Below, one piece after another: positions 53,774 through 64,000 of a stretch of DNA of 64,000 bases. Where the stretch lies: assembly GCA_021797495.1 (NCBI GenBank), contig JAJZZO010000009.1, positions 1 through 64,000 on the forward strand, in the 5' to 3' direction. Below the pieces are notes generated by a model, which did no database searches, had not been told where the DNA came from, and worked only from the letters and a program-made list of their open reading frames with translations. The first letter of the stretch is position 1, and each line of letters begins with the position of its first letter. Both the position numbers and the translations under genes were made by a program. The stretch is from Microcaldota archaeon (GTDB lineage Archaea > Micrarchaeota > Micrarchaeia > Micrarchaeales > Micrarchaeaceae).

Positions 53774-54244
53774 ACATCATAGAGACTTCAGTAAACTCTA
53801 CTGACCCTAAAATAACCACAGCCCAAAGGTATAAAATTCTCATTCGAAGACGTCTATGTATATATGCATGTTACATGGAACTAGCACATAAGATACAATA
53901 TCAGAATCTTTTACCATGCAGTTGTCAAATAGGTATTCACCATACGTGGTACTAAAAGAAATTCCGAAGCACAGGCTAAGATAGTTCAAAGGGCGTTTCT
54001 GGATTGCGAGATACAGTAATGGAAGCGTCTGTTCGGGCGATGAAACTACAGAAATTATATCAGAAGACAGGATATCTCAGGACATATAATACCTACATGG
54101 TGCTACCTGGTTTTTAAGGCATAGAGAAGGTCATTTGCTGTAAGATATTAGAGCCCTAAAAGCCATAGAGCTATATGACCTAAATAAACCTGCAAATAGG
54201 AAAGTATTTTAGCGTTTAAATAGAAATTCTGAATAGGTGTATTC
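53774..54244. other. 471-bp gap without a recognisable gene
   Basis: All frames are broken by stops. A stretch near 53990-54110 reads in pieces like decayed coding sequence (e.g. ASVRAMKLQKLYQKTGYL), but I cannot name a family. A TATA-like GTTTAAATAG (about 54216-54225) precedes the oxidoreductase start at 54245. Confidence 0.4.
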
Positions 54245-57778
<3,534 letters not shown>

Positions 57779-57782
57779 CTGT

Positions 57783-58220
57783 TCAATCTTCGGAGAATTT
57801 GTCTTTGGGCTTTCCCACCCTTATTAAACGCGATAGCGCCGGAATGCTCGTACTGGTACCATTTATCGCGTCTTCTATGTACGGCTTTAACTCCTTCGGA
57901 GTGTTCGGATGTGCGTATATATCCCAAAGCAGCCTTTGCGATTTTATCTCTTTTATAGCTGAGTATGCTATTGCCATTACCATATAAGGCTCTGCTTCGC
58001 CAAAAAGTTTTATCAGCGTGTTGGTTTTGCGTGCCTCATCCTTGATCAACGAGAAAGCAGAAATGGATAGCGTCGGGTATTTTGCGCATAACGCCACCTT
58101 GACAATATCGTCGTCGGTAAAATTAGAGTTCAAAAGAACCCAATTCCTGTGGGCAAGGCTAAGCCTCTCGTCAAACACCGTTTGCAAATCATTACTGCTT
58201 TTTTTCTCCCTCCACATCAA
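57783..58220 (-). CDS. Helical hypothetical protein
   Basis: The product has 145 residues and no membrane segment. Helical repeats recur, with RLSLAHRNWVLLNSNFTDDDIVKVALCAKYP and RLLWDIYAHPNTPKELKPYIEDAI resembling short alpha-alpha units as in HEAT-like or leucine-rich-repeat-variant folds. It is convergent with the GTP cyclohydrolase-like gene (4-nt gap). No family was recognised and no functional clue is visible. Confidence 0.6.
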   Translation of the reverse strand: MMWREKKSSNDLQTVFDERLSLAHRNWVLLNSNFTDDDIVKVALCAKYPTLSISAFSLIKDEARKTNTLIKLFGEAEPYMVMAIAYSAIKEIKSQRLLWDIYAHPNTPKELKPYIEDAINGTSTSIPALSRLIRVGKPKDKFSED

Positions 58221-58279
58221 AGAAATAACGGTAAGACAGTAATAAAAAGTTAAGCTTTGGCAGTTTTACAAATGATTTA

Positions 58280-58486
58280 TTAATCTCCCGCTCCGCACGC
58301 GCACATGCCGTTTTCATCTATCCTGCTTCCGCAAATAGGGCATATATGTTCCTTGGAATATTTTACCTCATGGTATCCCTTGGAATACAGTTCCTTGTGC
58401 GGGTCCTTTGACCTGTATTTGCCTTTTATCATTTTTTTAAGTTCTGCCTTGGTCTTCTTTGAATTTTTGTGCTCTTGATTCCTCAT
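58280..58486 (-). CDS. Small zinc-ribbon protein
   Basis: The product has 68 residues. A lysine-rich head (RNQEHKNSKKTKAELKKMIKGKYRSK) precedes HICPICGSRIDENGMCACGAGD, a C-x2-C...C-x-C zinc ribbon at the C-terminus. The basic part suggests nucleic-acid contact. It stands alone with an AT-rich region upstream. Confidence 0.72.
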   Translation of the reverse strand: MRNQEHKNSKKTKAELKKMIKGKYRSKDPHKELYSKGYHEVKYSKEHICPICGSRIDENGMCACGAGD

Positions 58487-58570
58487 CGCACCACCACATT
58501 AACTATTAGCGTTTTTTATATTTAAGCTTTATGCCAAAAGACTTTTACGGGTAAACTGCCATCAATCTGT

Positions 58571-58583
58571 ACTATATAAATAA
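58571..58583 (+). promoter_or_regulatory. TATA box of pilin gene at 58605
   Basis: ACTATATAAATAA lies about 22-34 nt before ATG 58605, which predicts leaderless transcription and decides between ATG 58605 and upstream TTG 58584. Confidence 0.55.
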
Positions 58584-58604
58584 TTGACGATACAAGGTAT
58601 ATCA

Positions 58605-59414
58605 ATGGAGGTCATGGATAAGGCAAAACATTCCGATAAACGCAACCAAAAGTTGCAATCGGCAGTGGAAATGCTCAGTGTTTATTCGTGGGCTTTGATA
58701 TTGATAGCCATGGTCGTGGCTCTGGTTTTTGTGCTTAACGGGCCATTTGCCCCAGTGCAGTATCTATCATCAAGCTGCAATATAGAACCGCTTATGCTTT
58801 GCATGCACACCTATCTTGCGCCATATACAAAATCCGGGAATCCCATAAAATTTACCCTTATATTCGTAAACAACATGGGGGTAACTTTGAATTTTACTGC
58901 AGAACCATTTAACGTAACTACTACTAACGTTGGAGGGAAAGGGACGGTTAACAGCAGCGGAACCTGTTTGCCCTCAAGGGCGCATGCCGGAAGTGAGGTC
59001 ATATGCACGGCAGACATATACGGGACAGTAGAGCCGCCAATGTACAGCAGCACGAGCACGAGCTTCAAGCTAAGCTATTACATATGCAAGGGCGCGTCCT
59101 GTTCCGGTCCGTACGTTTCTACGGGAACTTCAATACAGCAGATATCCCCAGGTTCTGCAAACCTGGTTAACCTTTCGATAAAAACAAATCCGAGCAACGG
59201 CAGGGTTGTTATAAACGGCATAAGCTACAGCAACGGGATAATAATCCCATTGGAGAAAGAGAATTATACGATATACGCAGTACCACCAAACGGGTATTCG
59301 TTCGGCCACTGGACCATAACCTCGCAGACATCCAACATAATAAATTCAAACTCCTTACAGACGACACTTTCACTAAATTCGAACGCTATACTCACCGCAA
59401 ATTTTACAACATAA
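58605..59414 (+). CDS. Pilin-type surface protein
   Basis: ATG 58605 gives 269 residues (TTG 58584 and ATG 58614 are alternatives). The leader KRNQK is followed by LQSAVEMLSVYSWALILIAMVVALVFVL, with Glu at mature position 5. The exterior has Cys residues (SCNIEPLMLC; C in GTCLPS; CTAD; CKGASC). A final module LSIKTNPSNGRVVINGISYS and GYSFGHWTI resembles beta-sandwich surface repeats. The same SAIEY/SAVEM plus YSWA/YGWA pattern links it to the twin adhesins, whose N-termini it resembles. It stands alone, so it probably uses one of the motors encoded in the window. Confidence 0.8.
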   Translation: MEVMDKAKHSDKRNQKLQSAVEMLSVYSWALILIAMVVALVFVLNGPFAPVQYLSSSCNIEPLMLCMHTYLAPYTKSGNPIKFTLIFVNNMGVTLNFTAEPFNVTTTNVGGKGTVNSSGTCLPSRAHAGSEVICTADIYGTVEPPMYSSTSTSFKLSYYICKGASCSGPYVSTGTSIQQISPGSANLVNLSIKTNPSNGRVVINGISYSNGIIIPLEKENYTIYAVPPNGYSFGHWTITSQTSNIINSNSLQTTLSLNSNAILTANFTT

Positions 59415-59468
59415 TAATTTAAGAAGCAAGCTAAAGCTTGTCTAATATCAATGGTTCAGGTATAATCC

Positions 59469-61079
59469 ATGCAGATAAACATTGCAGACGGGGTTGACAT
59501 AGACGCCCAGCGCATAGTGACTGGAAGGTGCTGCGTGATAGGTCAGAGCGGCTCAGGAAAATCTTTTCTGATAGGGGTTTTTGCGGAAGAGCTTGCGAGG
59601 GCGCATCTTCCGTTTCTCATAATAGACACTGAGGGCGAATACGTTAACCTCGGCAAGGCCTACGGCCTCTTGGTTGTGGGCAACGGTCCGGAATCGAATG
59701 TAGGCATAGAAACAAACTACGAGCTTCTTTTCAGGCAAAGCATACAGGCGAAGAAGCCTATAGTCATGGACGTTTCAGACGTGATAGACCCACAGCAAGC
59801 GGTCTATAATGCAATAAAAGCGCTTTACGCCGTTGAAGAACAGCTCAGGGCTCCATACTTGATAATAATAGAAGAGGCCGACAAGTTCGTGCCGCAGGTA
59901 GTGAAAGGCAGGATAAACATAATCGAAGAGGTCAGTGTCAGGGGAAGAAAAAGGGGCATAGGACTGATGGTTGCGACGCAGAGGCCCGCGAACATAAGCA
60001 AGAACGTTCTGGCGCAGTGCTCATACGGTTTCATAGGAAGGCTAACGATAGAGAACGATTTCGACAGCATAAGCATACTCCTGGAAAACAGGAAGCGCAT
60101 GGAAGAGGTGGCAAAGCTCAGCACTGGGGAGTTCATGCCTTTCGGCATAGGCAAGGACGAGGTCTTCAAGGTAAAAGACAGGAGCGTCGTACATTCGGGG
60201 AGCACTCCGTCCATAGATTACAGCGAAAAGGCAGACGTGAGCATAGAGTCCATAGTTGCTCAGCTTAGCAGCGCCGCTGCTATCAGAAAGCCCACCGTTC
60301 CGAGGCAAAACCCGAGAAAGCCGCGGGAAGCCGCCGGAGACAGACAAGATGCAGAGAAATCAGAGAAATTGCAGATAATATCTGCGGCGCATGAAAAGGA
60401 GGAGCTCATGCAAAGGCTGCAGGGAACAAAAAGCGCCCTGGCTAAGATAATGCGCAAGAATAATTACTCCATAGAATCGCTTGACACTGTTTACGTGCCG
60501 TTCGTAAGCCTAAAACTGCTGGTCCCTGTAGGCAAGGGCTCGGATTACAGGGAGTTTGAAGCGATATACGACAGCAGCATGCGCGAAGTTTCCATCGGAA
60601 AGGACATAAAAATACTGAGGCACGCGCCGCAAAGAATCCATAAGCTCAACGAGAAAGAGCTGTCGGCCCTCGAAACTCTGAGGAGGTTCAAACGTTCAAA
60701 GGCCGAGCGGCTTGCCAAGGAATGCAATATGGATGTTGCTGTAGCTGAGAAGCTGCTGATAAGCCTTGAAAGCAGGTCGCTGGTGGATTTTGATGGAAAG
60801 GACTACAGGTCAAAGGCCATACCAAAGAAAAGCTTTTCAATGCCGCAAACTCTTGAAACCGAGCCTGAAGGAACTGTATTTGATATGGACACTAAAGCCA
60901 TACCTAAATTGGTAGACAACAACTATCCGGGGTGCAGGCTTGAATCGTACTCGGTTTTCTACGTCCCCTTTTACAGCGCAAGGCTCAGGTACAAGAACAA
61001 GGTAAAGGTTGCCATATTCAACCCCATAAGCCTGAAAGAGGAAAAGGCTTCACGTTTCAACAGCTTCACAAAAACCTGA
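59469..61079 (+). CDS. HerA-like ATPase (DUF87/FtsK-HerA superfamily)
   Basis: The product has 536 residues. Walker A is GQSGSGKS (25-32). Walker B-type segments are LPFLIIDTEGEY and PYLIIIEEADKFVP. The HerA signature GRKRGIGLMVATQRPANISKNVLAQ supplies the arginine finger, and an extended C-terminal region of about 300 residues is unassigned. The hexameric family translocates DNA, and archaeal HerA works with NurA, Rad50 and Mre11 in end resection. Those partners are not in the window, and the long C-terminus differs from classic HerA, so this may be a relative with another role. Confidence 0.85.
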   Translation: MQINIADGVDIDAQRIVTGRCCVIGQSGSGKSFLIGVFAEELARAHLPFLIIDTEGEYVNLGKAYGLLVVGNGPESNVGIETNYELLFRQSIQAKKPIVMDVSDVIDPQQAVYNAIKALYAVEEQLRAPYLIIIEEADKFVPQVVKGRINIIEEVSVRGRKRGIGLMVATQRPANISKNVLAQCSYGFIGRLTIENDFDSISILLENRKRMEEVAKLSTGEFMPFGIGKDEVFKVKDRSVVHSGSTPSIDYSEKADVSIESIVAQLSSAAAIRKPTVPRQNPRKPREAAGDRQDAEKSEKLQIISAAHEKEELMQRLQGTKSALAKIMRKNNYSIESLDTVYVPFVSLKLLVPVGKGSDYREFEAIYDSSMREVSIGKDIKILRHAPQRIHKLNEKELSALETLRRFKRSKAERLAKECNMDVAVAEKLLISLESRSLVDFDGKDYRSKAIPKKSFSMPQTLETEPEGTVFDMDTKAIPKLVDNNYPGCRLESYSVFYVPFYSARLRYKNKVKVAIFNPISLKEEKASRFNSFTKT

Positions 61080-61114
61080 AAACAAACGCCTTCCAACTGC
61101 CGAATAAATAAATT

Positions 61115-61768
61115 TTATTCTGTTAGTTCATTATCGACTTCAGAGACTATGCGCTTGGCAATACCTACTGCTTTATCTTCATTCTCATCAACTGTGCTCC
61201 CGGGTCTGACAGGTTTAAACGAATGGTCTGCGTTTTCTATCACGTTTAGCTTATACTTTGCCAATATCGGCGGCGCTTTTTCAACATCCCAAACATGATC
61301 TGAATCTCCCACTATAAACTCAACAGGAAGCATGGCACTTTCTAGGTGTATATGTGTGAGCTCGAATCTGACTTCGTTAGGTTTATCTGGTTTATGGAGC
61401 GGGTAGCCTAATGCAATGACCTTTTTTATACCGAGATCATCTCTGCCTGCGAGCAAGGTAGATACATAGCCACCATAGGATTTGCCTATAAGTACCACGT
61501 TATCTGTACCTATATATTTTATGCACGCCGTCAGTTCTGCTTCGCTTTTACCTACATTACCCATTGCGATTCTGCCTTCGTTGACGAATGAGAAGTTGAA
61601 TCTTAGTACTGAATATTTATCCACAAAGGCATCAAAAAGTTTCTGTATTAAACTGTGGTTCATGTTGTTATTGCCGCCGTGTGCTATGACTATGTTCAGC
61701 TTCGAACCTGGTTTTCTAGATATTTCTGCATCTATGCTATATTCCCCGACTTGTATCGTATCCATCAT
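61115..61768 (-). CDS. Alpha/beta-hydrolase family protein
   Basis: The product has 217 residues. NIVIAHGGNNNMNHSLIQKLFD is the oxyanion strand-turn. GKSYGG holds the nucleophile Ser in G-x-S-x-G context. EFIVGDSDHVWDVE supplies the acid and NADHSFKP the catalytic His. The set resembles the KANL3/Tex30-type dienelactone-hydrolase-like group. No signal peptide is visible. Substrate unknown. Confidence 0.85.
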   Translation of the reverse strand: MMDTIQVGEYSIDAEISRKPGSKLNIVIAHGGNNNMNHSLIQKLFDAFVDKYSVLRFNFSFVNEGRIAMGNVGKSEAELTACIKYIGTDNVVLIGKSYGGYVSTLLAGRDDLGIKKVIALGYPLHKPDKPNEVRFELTHIHLESAMLPVEFIVGDSDHVWDVEKAPPILAKYKLNVIENADHSFKPVRPGSTVDENEDKAVGIAKRIVSEVDNELTE

Positions 61769-61824
61769 TTCAACACCGTTTTTATTTATATCTTATCTAG
61801 CGCTTTGCCCTTGGTCAAGCTTTA

Positions 61825-62493
61825 CTAGGTATTTTTGAGCGTGTAAACATCTCCAGACTTCATTATTGGCACTTCAGCCTTGCCGCTTAGCATCTCCTTG
61901 AGCTCTTCAGGGTTTTGCCGTATTACTGGGAATGTGTTGAAGTGCATCGGAAGCACCACCTTTGCTCCAAGCCATTCGGCAGCCGTAGCCGCTTCTTTAG
62001 GGCCCATGGTGAAAAAGCCCCCTATCGGAAGCATAGCTATGTCTGGCTTGTACATCTCGCCTATGAGCTTCATGTCACCAAAAAGGCCTGTATCGCCGGC
62101 ATGATATACCGTAATTCCACTGCATCTTATCACGAAGCCTGATGGATTTCCGCTATGCGCTGCAGGCGTGAGTGCAGCCTCAAGCTTTCCCAGATTTGCA
62201 TAAGTGCCTATGTTCATGCCTAACGCCAAATCCTCCTTGAGCCCTGCCTTCTTGGCCTCTTCCACTGTTTCAAACACTGCAACCAGTTTTGCGTTGTTCG
62301 CGTTTGCTATCTTCACCGCATCGCCCATATGGTCAAAGTGGTTATGCGTTACAAACACATAGTCTATGCCGCTTATCTCAGAGCTTTTCATTGCCGAAGA
62401 GGGATTGCTGTCCAAAAACGGGTCTATGATGGCCTTCACAGAACCGAAATCCATAAGCCATGCTGCATGTCCAAGCCATTTAAAGTCGGCCAT
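61825..62493 (-). CDS. Metallo-beta-lactamase-fold hydrolase (UPF0173-like)
   Basis: ATG 62493 gives 222 residues and matches the family's usual start (MADFKWLGHAAW); a longer reading from 62547 adds 18 unrelated residues. Metal ligands are FVTHNHFDHMGD (HxHxDH), AAHSGNPS, HAGDTGLFGDM and LPMHFNTFPVI. PIGGFFTMGP is typical of UPF0173. Members hydrolyse ester or phosphodiester bonds using one or two metal ions; the substrate is not known. Confidence 0.88.
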   Translation of the reverse strand: MADFKWLGHAAWLMDFGSVKAIIDPFLDSNPSSAMKSSEISGIDYVFVTHNHFDHMGDAVKIANANNAKLVAVFETVEEAKKAGLKEDLALGMNIGTYANLGKLEAALTPAAHSGNPSGFVIRCSGITVYHAGDTGLFGDMKLIGEMYKPDIAMLPIGGFFTMGPKEAATAAEWLGAKVVLPMHFNTFPVIRQNPEELKEMLSGKAEVPIMKSGDVYTLKNT

Positions 62494-62633
62494 ATTACCA
62501 CAATACTTGTTTTCCTGCAAAACCATTAATGCCTTTCTTGCAATCATGTTGTAAGAAGGGTAACGCTGTGCCCCTGTCCCATTTTCGGCAAATAACCAAG
62601 CAATAAATATTATTGGCTCTAAATAATCTAATT

Positions 62634-63392
62634 ATGGTTTCAGGAAGCGATTCTAAGAAGGCAGGCCGATACAGGGAAACATTAAAGGAGGATTTGTTCA
62701 CTAAGTACGGCGATATCTTCGAGCGAAGCTATAATCACCTCAAAAAAATGCGCAATCTATATTCTGTTGACGACACCATTGTCCATTCGGAAATGCGAAA
62801 ATTATCAACACAGGGGCTTTTCGGAAGTTTTATGGAAAAACTAAAGTCCATAGTATCAAGCCAGTATTCTAAAGATGCAACTAGTGGTGAAAAGTCAAAG
62901 GCCTTATTCTCAAACTTGGTACTGGATATAACAGCCGTGGTGGACGTATCTGCCGATATCGGTGAGATATACAAAGTCGATAATTCGAAAAAGAGCCTTA
63001 TGGAGCTCAATATAATGCTGGCAGATAAGCTGCTTGACGATCCCAATTACTGCAGGAAGGCAATAAAATTACTGAACAAGGTTGCGATAAACTCTTTTGC
63101 AATAAAAGAGATAATGGAGCACAACTCTGTAGACTTTGAAGATAAGGAGCTTATCGGAACGCTTACTGTTGAACTTTTCGAATCGCTGATTTACGCGCAT
63201 GATTCTATGCCATCGAACAGGTACAGGAACCTGGTAAATAAGTCTTTTTCCATGGTCGAGGGTAGGAAAAAGGGCTATAACATAGCACTATTAAGGCGTG
63301 AAGAAATCTCAAGCGGTATAGCTGATGATAAAATAGCGATAAACCGGCTTGTCGGCCTGCATTATCTGATAAAGAACATAATCAGGGAATAA
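62634..63392 (+). CDS. Helical hypothetical protein
   Basis: ATG 62634 fits an AT-rich promoter (AATAAATATTATTGG at 62602-62616), giving 252 residues; TTG 62613 is less likely. The chain is mainly alpha-helical (RYRETLKEDLFTKYGDIFE, FGSFMEKLKSIVSSQYS, LTVELFESLIYAHDSM). No membrane segment is present and no family was recognised. It is convergent with the gene at 63421. Confidence 0.6.
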   Translation: MVSGSDSKKAGRYRETLKEDLFTKYGDIFERSYNHLKKMRNLYSVDDTIVHSEMRKLSTQGLFGSFMEKLKSIVSSQYSKDATSGEKSKALFSNLVLDITAVVDVSADIGEIYKVDNSKKSLMELNIMLADKLLDDPNYCRKAIKLLNKVAINSFAIKEIMEHNSVDFEDKELIGTLTVELFESLIYAHDSMPSNRYRNLVNKSFSMVEGRKKGYNIALLRREEISSGIADDKIAINRLVGLHYLIKNIIRE

Positions 63393-63420
63393 GCCTGAAA
63401 TGTGCCTCTTCTATATATTT

Positions 63421-63990
63421 TTATTTCCTTAGCCTTGCCTTTATCTGCTCAATCTGCTTTTCGTTCGAAGAAACTAATGATTCATAATTTTGCATGTAAT
63501 ATTCGTTTGGCACTACACCATTTTCCTTCGCGTACGATTCTATTGTTCCTATTATCTCCTTGTTCAGGTTGGACAATCTGGCCGCGAGCCTTTCCATAGC
63601 CAAGAATCTCGCTTCTGGATCCGTTTCATGCATCAGGTAAAATCTGTTTTCTGCCATAGAAACTTTTGCACTCATTATTGTTTCCATCTGCATGCCTTTT
63701 ACGATATAATCCGGGAAAATTCTGCTTTCGACCGCGTGGGAATAAGCGTCCTTGGCTGCTTTATAAGACGTTTTTAATCCGTAACGCAGCATGTTCCAAT
63801 ACGCCTTGTATTCGTTTCCTGATTTAGAATATTTCGGTATCTTTTCCGAAAGCCGAAGTTGCCACTGGATTTCGTTTATCAAAACGTTATCTACTGCAGT
63901 CTGCAATATGAACGTATCAATGGTGTTGATTGTCTTACGCCTGAGGACTGATATTACGCTCTTATCCTGTCCGTTTTTACTATTTGGCAT
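63421..63990 (-). CDS. Helical hypothetical protein
   Basis: The product has 189 residues, mostly helical (AAKDAYSHAVESRIFPDYIV, RFLAMERLAARLSNLNKEII, NEKQIEQIKARLRK). The start (ATG 63990) is 11 nt from the window edge, so an extended or upstream-coupled start cannot be checked. No known domain was recognised. Confidence 0.6.
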   Translation of the reverse strand: MPNSKNGQDKSVISVLRRKTINTIDTFILQTAVDNVLINEIQWQLRLSEKIPKYSKSGNEYKAYWNMLRYGLKTSYKAAKDAYSHAVESRIFPDYIVKGMQMETIMSAKVSMAENRFYLMHETDPEARFLAMERLAARLSNLNKEIIGTIESYAKENGVVPNEYYMQNYESLVSSNEKQIEQIKARLRK

Positions 63991-64000
63991 TCTGCCTGCG

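Overview
The window is archaeal. It uses class III (archaellin/pilin-type) signal peptides, archaeal TATA boxes with leaderless or short-leader starts, a two-subunit 2-oxoacid:ferredoxin oxidoreductase, a HerA-type ATPase, an archaeal ATP-dependent DNA ligase and intron-containing tRNA genes. AUA- and AGG-rich codon use, very short intergenic gaps, many single-domain or hypothetical membrane proteins and a tRNA intron outside the anticodon loop suggest a DPANN archaeon of the Micrarchaeota/ARMAN type. That placement is an inference, because no rRNA is present.

Layout. 1-3.0 kb: start of pheS with a membrane protein on the minus strand, a TRAM-domain protein and an MDR-family oxidoreductase. 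3.05-8.4 kb: tRNA-Thr(CGU), a beta-helix surface protein, DNA ligase and a small winged-helix protein. 8.5-14.7 kb: a type IV pilus operon (ATPase, two half-size platform proteins, seven small pilin-like proteins). 14.7-17.4 kb: galT, a tiny tRNA-flanked island with hicBA, tRNA-Thr(GGU) and rsmA/ksgA. 17.4-25.1 kb: a giant glycine-rich secreted protein and a basic membrane protein. 25.2-28.2 kb: three RCK/TrkA-N proteins, then a second tRNA-flanked island with an endonuclease/exonuclease/phosphatase-family gene, and tRNA-Gln(CUG) with a D-loop intron. 28.3-34.7 kb: an M50 protease and a second pilus/secretion motor operon. 34.9-44.1 kb (minus): LamG adhesins built on pilin-like N-termini, a membrane protein and a possible 34-residue peptide. 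44.2-48.4 kb: a regulator-grpE-dnaK-dnaJ chaperone locus. 48.6-53.8 kb: two tandem, nearly identical pilin-anchored beta-propeller adhesins separated by an IS110-type relic. 54.2-57.8 kb: 2-oxoacid:ferredoxin oxidoreductase and a GTP cyclohydrolase II-like protein. 57.8-64 kb: small hypotheticals, another pilin, a HerA-like ATPase, two hydrolases and two helical proteins.

The dominant theme is the cell surface: two secretion motors, about a dozen pilin-type N-termini, and beta-helix, LamG and beta-propeller domains that look like adhesive cargo. The most unusual observations are: (i) two miniature islands, each bounded by a copy of a tRNA 3' end and carrying no integrase; (ii) the twin adhesin genes, both with the same apparent -1 frameshift just before the pilin signal, a 400-nt identical tract ending in a Thr-codon linker, and different propellers beyond it; (iii) a tRNA-Gln intron in the D-loop; (iv) LamG modules carried on pilin-type stems.
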